Positions 1-7,316 of a DNA stretch of 41,324 bases are shown piece by piece. The stretch covers positions 1 to 41,324 of the forward strand of contig JAKQCW010000238.1 in assembly GCA_029558955.1 (NCBI GenBank), given 5' to 3'. The notes beneath the pieces are model-generated. The model had not been told where the DNA came from, did no database searches, and was given only the letters and a program-made list of their open reading frames with translations. This DNA is from Chloroflexota bacterium. Its GTDB lineage: Bacteria > Chloroflexota > Anaerolineae > JAAEKA01. The position numbers and the translations under genes are program-made. Position 1 is the stretch's first letter. Each line of letters opens with the position of its first letter.

Positions 1-132
1 TAAACCTAAACCTCTCGCGGCGACAAGCCTCGCTCTGATTGCCGCCAGTTCGCACCACCGATGCGCTGGCCCAGCCAGCACACAGCATTCGTACACTAAA
101 CTATCGCTCGCGCTGTCTCACAATTCTTGACA

Positions 133-167
133 CATTCCGCATTACGCATTACGAGTTACGAATCACG
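133..167. repeat. Degenerate 7-bp tandem repeat (CATTACG)
   Basis: Five heptamers in a row read CATTCCG, CATTACG, CATTACG, AGTTACG, AATCACG. The last two run into the 3' end of the minus-strand gene that stops at 156, so its TAA stop lies inside the array. The rest of 1-132 holds no gene that I can support. Confidence 0.55.
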
Positions 168-1253
168 CCTCCCGCGCAGCAACAGCCAAATCACCACACC
201 CGCCCCAGCCGCCACGGCCAGAGAGCCGAAGCCGCTGTAGAGCAGCAGCGCGGGCTGGCGCTGGCTGGCGCGGCCCAGCTCCATGTAGAGTGGCTGGGGA
301 GTGGCTGTGGGGCGCAGCGCCAGGGTCGGCGACGCGGTGGGAGTCAGCGTGGGGCTGGGGCTGGCCGTGGGCGATGGCGTGCTGGTGGCGGTGGCCGTGG
401 GCGATGGCGTGTCGGTCGGCGTGGAGGTGACGGTGGGCGTTGGGGTGTCGGTGGGCACGGCCGTGGGGGTGAAAGTCGCCGTGGCCGGCGCTGCAACGCG
501 GGCAGGGGGCGCGGTCGGCGGCGGCGTGGCGGTGGCCGGCGCAGCCGTGGGCGCCACGGGCGCGACGCTGGCATCCTGCCGCAGGCCCACCTGGTCGATA
601 TAGATCAGGTTGTCGCCGGTGGATCGCGGATGTTCAACCCAGACAAAGACCGTGACCGTGGGCGACTGGGCGACCGCAGCCACATTGAGGTTGGGATTGT
701 CGGCGGAATAGGGGCCTGGATAGTTCAGGAAGCGGCCCGGGCCGTAGTGCAACGGCCCCCAGACCACATTGGGCGACAGCGGGTCGGTTCCGCCCGTGGG
801 ATCGATGCCCAGCTTGCGGCCGAAGCTATCGGGATCGTTGGGCCCACCCCAGCCCCAGGAGGCCACATAGGTCGCGCCTGGCTGTACCCCACCCACCTGG
901 GTCAGGATGCCGGCGGTGAACGTGCCGCCGTTGGACCACATGCGCAAGGAGGGCGGCCCGAAATAGGTGTCTGTGTCCTGCATGTAGGTCAGATCACCCG
1001 ACACCACGAACGGCGCCCAGCCGGCCGGAACCTGTCGGGGCGGCGAGCCGGTGAAGCTGTCGAAGCGGCAATTGGGGATCAGATTGGCCGCGCCGCAGGG
1101 GTCCTCCTGGGCCTTGACCCCGCCGGCCAGGATGCCGATCAGCAGCAGCGCAGCCAGCGCGCTGGCCAGCCAGCGACCTGCGCCCCCCTGCCGTCGGCCA
1201 GGTATCGCAAATAAATCTTGGGAAAACTTGGGATTTTGCAAAAGATATACCAA
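156..1253 (-). CDS. Secreted, C-terminally membrane-anchored protein with Thr/Pro-rich stalk
   Basis: About 365 aa. A hydrophobic signal segment (about residues 28-48, ending GGVKAQ) leads into a folded domain (about 50-225) with aromatic and Gly-rich segments that resembles carbohydrate-binding-like beta-sandwich modules, although I recognise no named family. A long low-complexity stalk of PTxTP repeats follows (about 230-320), then a C-terminal transmembrane helix and a short basic tail (RGRRDS). The layout implies an extracellular domain held off the membrane by a stalk. The start is uncertain: the frame opens with TTG at 1253, with another TTG at 1241, and neither has a clear ribosome binding site. 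A possible promoter (TTGGGA-17-TATATC, 1272-1244) overlaps this start and would favour a later one. It lies downstream of, and is separated by a terminator from, the C26 hydrolase gene. Confidence 0.75.
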   Translation of the reverse strand: MVYLLQNPKFSQDLFAIPGRRQGGAGRWLASALAALLLIGILAGGVKAQEDPCGAANLIPNCRFDSFTGSPPRQVPAGWAPFVVSGDLTYMQDTDTYFGPPSLRMWSNGGTFTAGILTQVGGVQPGATYVASWGWGGPNDPDSFGRKLGIDPTGGTDPLSPNVVWGPLHYGPGRFLNYPGPYSADNPNLNVAAVAQSPTVTVFVWVEHPRSTGDNLIYIDQVGLRQDASVAPVAPTAAPATATPPPTAPPARVAAPATATFTPTAVPTDTPTPTVTSTPTDTPSPTATATSTPSPTASPSPTLTPTASPTLALRPTATPQPLYMELGRASQRQPALLLYSGFGSLAVAAGAGVVIWLLLRGRRDS

Positions 1254-1300
1254 ACCTTGGGCGTTATCCCAAGGGCTTATCCCAAATCAGCTTGGGATAA
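1217..1300. repeat. Cluster of CTTGGGAT / ATCCCAAG elements
   Basis: Six copies of CTTGGG or its complement occur in 84 bp (1217, 1227, 1256, 1268 reverse, 1281 reverse, 1291). The last two form a perfect inverted repeat, TTATCCCAA (1277-1285), 6 nt, TTGGGATAA (1292-1300). The cluster covers the presumed promoter and start of the stalked-protein gene (stop at 156), so a cis-regulatory role is possible. No regulator is identifiable. Confidence 0.5.
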
Positions 1301-1352
1301 AACAAAGACCCCGAAGGCCGCGCCCAAGCGGACGCAGCCATGTCCGGGGTCT
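1301..1352 (-). terminator. Intrinsic terminator of the C26 hydrolase gene
   Basis: On the minus strand AGACCCCG (1352-1345) pairs with CGGGGTCT (1313-1306) around a 31-nt loop, followed by TTTGTTTT. It lies just after the stop of the gene ending at 1362. Confidence 0.6.
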
Positions 1353-1361
1353 GCTGAATTC

Positions 1362-2147
1362 TCAGTGCAGGTCGCGGGCAGCCGCGTGTTGGCGGCACTG
1401 CTCGACGAAATCGGCGAACAGTTGGCGGCTGGGCGCGTCCAGCAGATGGGTGGCCAGCTCCTCCGGGTGCCATTGCACGCCCAGGGCAAAGGGATGGCCG
1501 GCCACCTCGATGGCCTCCACCACGCCGTCGGGCGCCCAGGCGATGGGTTGACAACTGGCGCCCAGCGTCTTGACCGCCTGGTGATGCATGCTGTTGACCA
1601 TGGTGGTTGGGCCGAAGATGCGCGCCAGCCGGCTGTGCGGCTCAAAGCGCACCTCGTGGCTGATGCGCACCCGCTCGAACTGCGGCGGGAAATAGTCGTG
1701 GCGCTCGGAGCCCTCACGCAGGGCGCGGATATCCTGGTAGAGCGAGCCGCCCTGGATCACATTCAGCACCTGCGCGCCGCGGCAGATGGCGATCACCGGC
1801 TTGTGATCCTCCAGCGCCCAGCGGCCCAGCAGCATCTCCGTGCGATCGCGCTCCGCGTCGGTAGCGCCCAGCAACTCATGATGCGCCTCATCGTACTGGG
1901 CCGGATCCATGTCCTCGCCGCCCGGCAGGAAGATGCCATCCACCATCTCGTAGATCACCCGCAGCGTCGCCTCGTCCAACTGCAAGGGAATGATGATCGG
2001 CGCAGCGCCGCCGTCGGTGATGGCGCGCAGATAGGTGGTGTTCTGAATAAAGATCGGCAATCCGTAGTAACGCTGTGATTTGTCGCGCGCACAGGGAATG
2101 CCGATTTTCGGTATCCGGCCCGCGCCGTTGTGTCCATTAGAAGCCAT
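1362..2147 (-). CDS. Class-I glutamine amidotransferase-like hydrolase (peptidase C26, gamma-glutamyl-GABA hydrolase type)
   Basis: 261 aa. The fold and motifs are those of the C26 family (PuuD-like), which hydrolyses gamma-glutamyl amides: nucleophile Cys122 in ICRGAQVLNV, then His227 and Glu229 in GVQWHPEE, and the family segments LPGGEDMDP and NSMHHQAV. The actual substrate is not deducible. The ATG at 2147 is chosen because GAGG lies upstream and homology begins soon after (KIGIPCA). The open frame upstream to 2252 has no family resemblance and crosses the promoter. A second C26 member lies at 32406-33122, only moderately similar, so this is not a recent duplication. It is transcribed divergently from the DUF2723 gene and is probably monocistronic. 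Confidence 0.88.
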   Translation of the reverse strand: MASNGHNGAGRIPKIGIPCARDKSQRYYGLPIFIQNTTYLRAITDGGAAPIIIPLQLDEATLRVIYEMVDGIFLPGGEDMDPAQYDEAHHELLGATDAERDRTEMLLGRWALEDHKPVIAICRGAQVLNVIQGGSLYQDIRALREGSERHDYFPPQFERVRISHEVRFEPHSRLARIFGPTTMVNSMHHQAVKTLGASCQPIAWAPDGVVEAIEVAGHPFALGVQWHPEELATHLLDAPSRQLFADFVEQCRQHAAARDLH

Positions 2148-2198
2148 AAGCGCATCAACCTCATTTGCTCGTGACGACGAAATCCTGTTCGTCCCTGG

Positions 2199-2227
2199 AT
2201 TATATCCACTCCAAGGCGGCGCGGCAA
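2199..2227 (-). promoter_or_regulatory. Promoter for the C26 hydrolase gene
   Basis: Minus strand TTGCCG (2227-2222), 17-bp spacer, TATAAT (2204-2199). This would give a leader of about 45 nt before the ATG at 2147. Confidence 0.7.
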
Positions 2228-2245
2228 ACATACGAGGCCGCCGTT

Positions 2246-2274
2246 TTGACAAGCAACCCAGGCTCGGCTATAAG
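2246..2274 (+). promoter_or_regulatory. Promoter for the DUF2723 gene
   Basis: TTGACA (2246-2251), 17-bp spacer, TATAAG (2269-2274). It is divergent from the promoter at 2199-2227, with only about 20 bp between the two -35 boxes. Confidence 0.7.
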
Positions 2275-2356
2275 TTCCACGCGGCTGTTGCCCAGACTTG
2301 GGCCGTCGCCGCCTGACCGCGAACTCCCAAGTCTCGCCCCATCGCAAATCCGCATC

Positions 2357-4258
2357 ATGTCTGACCGACGACTCGCCCGCTGGGCCGGCCTTGCGCTGGT
2401 GTTGGCGGCCGCGCTCCTCTATCTGGCCACCCTGGACAACGGCCTGCGGCCTGGTGAACTGGCCGGCGGCGATCTGATCACCCACCAGTACGCCCAGGTG
2501 CAGGCCCGTCCCAGCAACGCGCCCGGCTATCCCCTCTACACCCTGGGTGGATGGCTCTGGTTCCACGGTCTGCGCGCCCTGCTGGGGCCGGCCAGCAACC
2601 CCACAGCCATCCTCTCGGCCTATTCGACGCTGTGGGCGCTGCTGGCGCTGGCGCTGCTCTACATCCTGATCCTGGAGCTGACCGGCAACTGGCTGATCGG
2701 CCTGCTGCTGGGCGCGTTCTATGCCCTGAGCTACTTCTTCTGGTACTACGCGGTCAGCAGCGAGCAGTACACCTCGGCCGTGGCCCAGACCCTGGCCATG
2801 GTCCTGCTGGCCCTGCGCTGGGAGGCCATTCAGGAGCGCGCCGACCAGGCTGGCGATCAGAGGACGCGCGGCGATGGCTATCTGCTGGCGCTGGCATTGC
2901 TGGCCGGCCTGGCGCTGGCCCACATGGTCACCGTGGCGGTGATCGCGCCGCCGCTGCTCTGGTTCATCCTGGCCCGCCGGCCGCAGCTTCTGCGCCGCGG
3001 CCGGCTGATCGCGGCCGCATGCGCGCTGGCGCTGCTGCCGCTGCTCAGCTACGCCTTCATCTATCTGCGCGGCGCCCAGCACCCGGAGTGGCGCGGCGCG
3101 GGCGACTGGCCCACCACCGCGGCCTGGTTCCTGGCCTTCGTCAGCACCGGCCAGGGCCGCGCTGAGCTGACCTGGACGCTGCGGCCGCTGTGGACAGCCA
3201 ACTTTCCCGCCCTGCTCTGGCAGAACCTGACCTGGATCCCGCTGCTGGGCGGCCTGGCGGGGCTGGCATTGCTCCCCCGCCGGCGCGCGCTTTTCCTGGG
3301 ATCCACCCTGCTGCTCTACGGCCTGCTGGCCTTCATCGACCGCCAGGGCAACTGGTACCAGGTGGTGATGCCGGCCTATCCGCTGCTCGTCGCCTGCTTT
3401 GCCGTGGCCGTGCAGGCGCTCTGGCGGCGCATCGCGCTGACTACCTGGCCGGAGAGCCGGCGCCGGCTGGCGTGGGCCACGTTGACCGCCCTGCTGCTGG
3501 CGCTGGTGATCGTCCGCTTTCTGCACAGTTGGCCCCACACCAACCAACGCAACCGCGGGGATGACACGGCGCTGCTGCCGGGCCGGGCGATCCTGGCCGA
3601 CCGGCCGGAGGCAGGAGCGGCCATCTTCGGGGAGGGGCAGGAAATGCTCAGCTTGCGCTATCTGGGGGCGATCTGGGGGGAACGCCCCGACGTGGAGGCG
3701 GTCGGCAGCCAAGAGGCGGCCGCATTGCTGGCCAGCGCGGCGCGGCCGCTCTACGTCACCCGCGCCGCCGCGCCGCTGCTGACAGCCGAACTCGGCGCCG
3801 ACCTGCACCTGTCATCGGCCGGCCAGACGTTGATCCGGCTGAGCCGCACGCCGGCCGACGCGCTGCCGGCCGACGCGCGCCGGCTGGATCTTCCGGCCGG
3901 CGACGGGTTGACCCTGCTGGGCATCGACGCGCCGCCCCCGCTGGCCGGTCAACCCTGGCCGGTGCGGCTCTACTGGCAGGCCCAGGGGCAGCCGCAGGGA
4001 GACTGGAGCATCTCGCTGCGCCCCACCCTGGCCGGCCAGCCGCTGACCCAGGCCGGCGGCGAGATCGTGCAGCAGGACGCGGCGCACCCGGTGCACGGCG
4101 CCTATCCCACCAGCCGCTGGCAGACCGGCGAGGTGGTGGCCGACGACTATCTGCTGCCGCTGCCGGCCGGCGCTGCGCCCGACGGCGTCCAGGTGGTGCT
4201 CTACCGTCGCCTGGCCGATGGCAGCTTCGAGAATCTGGCCGTGCTTCAGGCGCCCTGA
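2357..4258 (+). CDS. DUF2723-family polytopic membrane protein (O-mannosyltransferase-like)
   Basis: 633 aa. The first membrane helix (about 9-26) is followed by an acidic loop and the family hallmark APGYPLYTL (about 55-63), as in DUF2723 proteins, which are related to GT-C lipid-phosphate-sugar-dependent glycosyltransferases. About ten further hydrophobic helices run to roughly residue 400. The C-terminal part (about 515-633) is a soluble beta-rich domain of the type LLGIDAPPPLAGQPWPVRLYW, which is related to the domains repeated at the end of the 7270-10155 protein. The ATG at 2357 is used because the promoter at 2246-2274 lies inside the longer open frame (to 2165) and the signal helix begins right after it. 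It likely transfers sugar from a polyprenyl carrier outside the membrane, but acceptor and sugar are unknown. Confidence 0.82.
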   Translation: MSDRRLARWAGLALVLAAALLYLATLDNGLRPGELAGGDLITHQYAQVQARPSNAPGYPLYTLGGWLWFHGLRALLGPASNPTAILSAYSTLWALLALALLYILILELTGNWLIGLLLGAFYALSYFFWYYAVSSEQYTSAVAQTLAMVLLALRWEAIQERADQAGDQRTRGDGYLLALALLAGLALAHMVTVAVIAPPLLWFILARRPQLLRRGRLIAAACALALLPLLSYAFIYLRGAQHPEWRGAGDWPTTAAWFLAFVSTGQGRAELTWTLRPLWTANFPALLWQNLTWIPLLGGLAGLALLPRRRALFLGSTLLLYGLLAFIDRQGNWYQVVMPAYPLLVACFAVAVQALWRRIALTTWPESRRRLAWATLTALLLALVIVRFLHSWPHTNQRNRGDDTALLPGRAILADRPEAGAAIFGEGQEMLSLRYLGAIWGERPDVEAVGSQEAAALLASAARPLYVTRAAAPLLTAELGADLHLSSAGQTLIRLSRTPADALPADARRLDLPAGDGLTLLGIDAPPPLAGQPWPVRLYWQAQGQPQGDWSISLRPTLAGQPLTQAGGEIVQQDAAHPVHGAYPTSRWQTGEVVADDYLLPLPAGAAPDGVQVVLYRRLADGSFENLAVLQAP

Positions 4259-4270
4259 CAGCGCGAATCA

Positions 4271-4297
4271 AAAACCCCGCTTTGTCAGCGGGGTTTT
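4271..4297. terminator. Bidirectional intrinsic terminator
   Basis: AAAACCCCGC, 7-nt loop, GCGGGGTTTT: a 10-bp stem with a T-run on either strand. It serves the DUF2723 gene (stop 4258, plus) and rplI (stop 4405, minus), which converge here. Confidence 0.9.
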
Positions 4298-4352
4298 GTG
4301 TTCAGGCAGCAGGTGAGAACGGTCAGTGCTCACCGAAAACACCACGGCGACT

Positions 4353-4383
4353 GGCTCGCTGCTGCGCAAAGACCGGCCGGAGC
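4353..4383 (+). repeat. Degenerate copy of the GGCTCGGTC/GACCGGCC dispersed repeat
   Basis: GGCTCG, then an 18-bp segment (4366-4383, GCAAAGACCGGCCGGAGC) that recurs exactly at 19475-19492. It is a variant of the repeat found at 11235, 19404, 25617 and 31169. It is intergenic, downstream of rplI. Confidence 0.55.
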
Positions 4384-4404
4384 ACGGGGTGCAGGCGAGG
4401 AGGG

Positions 4405-4857
4405 CTACTCGCCTTCGCGCTCGATCACCACAGTGACCTGGGGGTTAACGTCGCTCAGCAGGTGCACCGGCACCTGATGCGTGCCCAGATCGCGCAGCGG
4501 GTGCTCCAGCTCGACCTGGCGCTTGCTGATCTCCACGCCCAACCGCTGCTCCAGAGCCTCGGCGATGTCGGAGGCGGTGATCGAGCCGAAAAGACGACCG
4601 GTGTCGGCCGCGCGTGCGCTGAAGGAGAGGCTCAAGGCGCTGATGCGCTCGGCCAACGAGGTTGCGCTGGCGCGCTCGCGCTCCTTCTTGCGCATGGCGG
4701 CCGCCTTGATCTGCTCCGCCTGCTTGGCCGCGCCCTTGTCCGCGGGCAGGGCGAGCCCCTGGGGGATGAGAAAATTGCGCGCATAGCCGCTGGCAACCTT
4801 CTTGATGTCGCCGGCGTGTCCGACGCCCTTAACGTCTTGTTTCAGCAATACTTCCAT
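4405..4857 (-). CDS. rplI: 50S ribosomal protein L9
   Basis: 150 aa, the normal length. It starts [21 protein letters not shown] and contains the family signature [17 protein letters not shown] (about 24-40), then the Lys/Ala-rich connecting helix and the C-terminal domain ([16 protein letters not shown]). L9 binds 23S rRNA near the L1 stalk base. The ATG at 4857 is preceded by AGGAG about 13 nt upstream. It has its own promoter and terminator and is not beside rpsF, ssb or rpsR, so the usual S6-SSB-S18-L9 operon is split here. Confidence 0.97.
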   Translation of the reverse strand: MEVLLKQDVKGVGHAGDIKKVASGYARNFLIPQGLALPADKGAAKQAEQIKAAAMRKKERERASATSLAERISALSLSFSARAADTGRLFGSITASDIAEALEQRLGVEISKRQVELEHPLRDLGTHQVPVHLLSDVNPQVTVVIEREGE

Positions 4858-4924
4858 GGTTTTTGCTCTGCTCCTAAAAATACATCAGCCGCCGGCGAAC
4901 GGGCGGCGTTTTGGCACGGGGCAG

Positions 4925-4953
4925 ATCATACATCAAAAACCCTGAAAGGGCAA
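4925..4953 (-). promoter_or_regulatory. rplI promoter
   Basis: Minus strand TTGCCC (4953-4948), 17-bp spacer, TATGAT (4930-4925), about 70 nt before the rplI start. Confidence 0.65.
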
Positions 4954-4968
4954 GTTCCAGCCGTCATT

Positions 4969-4996
4969 TTGAGCGCAGGGGGGCCTGTGCTATACT
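4969..4996 (+). promoter_or_regulatory. Promoter of SH3b lipoprotein 1, probably leaderless
   Basis: TTGAGC (4969-4974), 16-bp spacer, extended -10 TGCTATACT (TATACT at 4991-4996). The ATG at 5003 lies where transcription should start and no ribosome binding site precedes it. The string CCTGTGCTATACT recurs exactly before the paralogous gene at 6264. Confidence 0.7.
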
Positions 4997-5002
4997 CTCG
5001 CC

Positions 5003-6019
5003 ATGCATCACGCCCTCCACAGCGCCGGCCGGCTGCGCCTGGCTGCTTTGATGATTCTGCTGCTGGCCGCCAGTCTGGGCTGCTCGTTGGGCCAGATGCT
5101 GGTCGGCGAGCCGACTCCGACGCCCAGCGCCACCCCACAGCCCGCGCTGCCCACCTGGACGCCGTCGCCGGTGGGCGCCCTCTCCCCGGCGCAGATCGCC
5201 ACGTTGACTGTGGTGGCCGGCATGGCCTTTCCCACCCTGACCCCCACCGCCACGCCCGACTACACCCCCACGCCCACACCCACCTGGACGCCGCTGCCGA
5301 CCCCCGTGGACACCCCGACGCCGACGCCGGGGCCCTACGCCCTGGTCGTCGCGGCCACCGTCAACGTGCGCAGCGGCCCCAGCGTCGCCTATCCCATCAT
5401 CGGCCAGGTCCACCAGAACGAGCGGTACGACATCATCGGCCGCAACGAGGCCTTCACCTGGTGGCAGATCTGCTGCGTCAACGGCCAGCAGGGGTGGATC
5501 ACCACCCAGCTCACCGCGCCCGGCGGCGCGGCCGACACAGTGCCGGTGGTCATGCCGCCCGACCTGCCGCCGACCCCCTTCCCCACCGCCACGCCGCAGG
5601 ACACCCCAGTCCCCACCGCCACCCCCGGCCCCTTCCGCCCGGTGGAGCTGGCCGAAGGGCCTGAGCTGTGGGAGACCGACAATCCCTGGCTGACGATCTG
5701 GCTCAAGACTTTCGTCGGCACGCCGCCGCTGACTGAACCGATCGGCAACCTGCGGCTCAAGGTGCTGCGCAACGGCGTGGACGTCAGCAAGCCAGGCCTG
5801 ACCGAGCGGCGCTTCCAGTTCTCGGCCCCCACCGTGCTGGGCGAGCCCATCGGCAACCGCCGCGAGTACAACCTGAAATATGAGTACATGCCGGAGGCCG
5901 GCGCCGCCCAGTGGACCATCATCATCACCGACGCCAGCGGCAATGAGCTCTCCCTGCCCGTGACCTTCGAGACCCACGGCGGCCAGGAGGTCTACGTCAG
6001 CTTCTTCGACACCCGATAG
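5003..6019 (+). CDS. SH3b-domain lipoprotein-like secreted protein, paralogue 1
   Basis: 338 aa. An N-terminal hydrophobic segment (about 12-26) ends in SLGC, an imperfect lipobox with Cys27. A Thr/Pro-rich linker follows (about 37-110), then a bacterial SH3 domain (about 111-172) with the hallmark NVRSGPSVAYPIIGQV and the segment WWQICCVNGQQGWI, a second PT-rich linker, and a C-terminal beta-rich domain (about 215-338). SH3b domains usually bind peptidoglycan or proteins outside the cell. The paralogue begins 245 bp downstream and shares the lipobox-stalk-SH3b plan and the unusual WWQICC motif, so a tandem duplication is likely. The start is fixed by the promoter directly upstream. The partner or ligand is unknown. 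Confidence 0.85.
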   Translation: MHHALHSAGRLRLAALMILLLAASLGCSLGQMLVGEPTPTPSATPQPALPTWTPSPVGALSPAQIATLTVVAGMAFPTLTPTATPDYTPTPTPTWTPLPTPVDTPTPTPGPYALVVAATVNVRSGPSVAYPIIGQVHQNERYDIIGRNEAFTWWQICCVNGQQGWITTQLTAPGGAADTVPVVMPPDLPPTPFPTATPQDTPVPTATPGPFRPVELAEGPELWETDNPWLTIWLKTFVGTPPLTEPIGNLRLKVLRNGVDVSKPGLTERRFQFSAPTVLGEPIGNRREYNLKYEYMPEAGAAQWTIIITDASGNELSLPVTFETHGGQEVYVSFFDTR

Positions 6020-6094
6020 CCGCATCGGCCGCACGTAACTGCTCAGCCGGCTGAGTAGTATTCCACCGGCGAATTATCCCGTTGGTCGTTCCTG

Positions 6095-6103
6095 TGCTAT
6101 ACT
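6095..6103 (+). promoter_or_regulatory. Extended -10 promoter of SH3b lipoprotein 2
   Basis: TGC-TATACT, with TATACT at 6098-6103. No good -35 is seen at 17 bp. The surrounding CCTGTGCTATACT matches the promoter at 4984-4996. The leader would be about 150 nt. Confidence 0.55.
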
Positions 6104-6263
6104 GCGCCACCTGCCTGACTGGCAGGGCTGCTTCGACGGGCGCGGCTGGTGCGCCCGGATCGGCCAAAACGGCGCCTTTCATGCCTCACCATCACAGGTA
6201 AATCATCGCACTCCGGCTGGCCCGGCGCGCCCCGGCCAGCCAGATGCGAGGAGGTCATACCTT

Positions 6264-7316
6264 TTGCGGAACTCAAAACTGATCGCGCTGATTGCGCTGG
6301 CCGTGCTCCTGGCGATGCCCGGCTGCGCGCTGGTCAACTCGCTGGTCGAATATCCCACGCCAACCCCCAAACCCCGCCTGGCGCTGCGGCCCACCTTCAC
6401 CCCGACCGTCGTTCCGACGGCGACGCTGGAGCCGACGCCGGCCCCCACCGAACCGCCCGCCGTGACCGAGCTGGCCGCGGCCGCCCCGATCACAGCCACG
6501 GCAGCCGTCGAGATGCCGGAGCAGGTCGCGGCTGCCACGCCGGAGCCGCCCACCGCGACCCCGGAACCCCCGACCGCCACGCCAGAGCCACCCACCCCCA
6601 CGCCGGAGCCGCCTACCCCCACGCCCACTGCCACGCCGGAGCCCCGGCCTGAGGTGGTGGTCAGCAACCCGCGCGTCAACGTGCGCAGCGGGCCAGACGC
6701 CGACGCCGCCGTGCTGGGCCAGGTGCTGCAAGGGGAACGGCTGGAGATCGTCGGCCGCGACGCGGACAGCCTGTGGTGGCAGATTTGCTGCTTCCAGGGC
6801 CAGACCGGCTGGGTCGCCAGCGAGGTGGTGGCGGCCGAAGGCCCGCTGGAGAGCGTCGCGCTGTCTGCTGACCTGCCCACGGCCACGCCCAGCCCACAGC
6901 CGGCGGGCGCGGCGGCGGCAACGCCTGCGGCCGGCGACTTCCCCTTCGCCCTGAGCGAAGAGATCACCTATCCCTTCAACCAGGACTATCTGCGTGTCGG
7001 CGTGAAGGTCAACGACGCCGACGATACCCCGCTGAGCGGCTATTATCTGCGCATCGTCAACGAGACCACGGGCCAGCAGTGGCTGTCGTCGCCCACCGGC
7101 GCCGGCCCCTGGCGCGGCACTGCGCCCAGCCCTGATTTCGCCGATTACCGCCAGGCCAACCTGATCACCGACACGCGCGGCAAGAGCACGCTGGCCGACA
7201 ACAGCTTTGCGCTCTGGCTGGTGGATGGCGCCGGCCGCCCGGTTTCACCCACCGTTCGCCTGACCCAGGATGACGACGAGTTCCGCTGGCTATACCTCGT
7301 TTGGACCAGGCAGTAG
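6264..7316 (+). CDS. SH3b-domain lipoprotein-like secreted protein, paralogue 2
   Basis: 350 aa. The start codon is TTG, chosen because GAGGAGG (6248-6254) lies 9 nt upstream and the signal peptide begins at once (MRNSKLIALIALAVLLAMPGC, with Cys21 the probable lipidation site). The linker (about 30-130) is low-complexity TPEPPTATPEPP. The SH3b domain (about 131-191) has NVRSGPDADAAVLGQV and WWQICCFQGQTGW. The C-terminal domain (about 205-350) contains a predicted beta-sandwich (PFALSEEITYPFNQDYLRVG). It overlaps the following glycosyltransferase frame by 47 bp. Its function is probably a cell-wall or surface-associated binding protein, which is inferred only. Confidence 0.85.
   Translation: MRNSKLIALIALAVLLAMPGCALVNSLVEYPTPTPKPRLALRPTFTPTVVPTATLEPTPAPTEPPAVTELAAAAPITATAAVEMPEQVAAATPEPPTATPEPPTATPEPPTPTPEPPTPTPTATPEPRPEVVVSNPRVNVRSGPDADAAVLGQVLQGERLEIVGRDADSLWWQICCFQGQTGWVASEVVAAEGPLESVALSADLPTATPSPQPAGAAAATPAAGDFPFALSEEITYPFNQDYLRVGVKVNDADDTPLSGYYLRIVNETTGQQWLSSPTGAGPWRGTAPSPDFADYRQANLITDTRGKSTLADNSFALWLVDGAGRPVSPTVRLTQDDDEFRWLYLVWTRQ

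Noticed and set aside
1264..1717. Small frames at 1264-1554 and 1277-1717, minus strand
   Set aside because: They lie out of frame within the C26 gene and the terminator, with Arg/Pro-rich composition typical of shadow frames.
1955..3808. 617-codon minus-strand open frame opposite the DUF2723 gene
   Set aside because: It is Gln/Arg/Gly-rich with no fold-like pattern and overlaps a well-supported gene and two promoters. It is an antisense frame produced by high GC. The same applies to frames at 39-1214, 7165-8772, 15078-16583, 20207-21991, 23076-24617, 26839-28638, 36409-38043 and 37890-39023.
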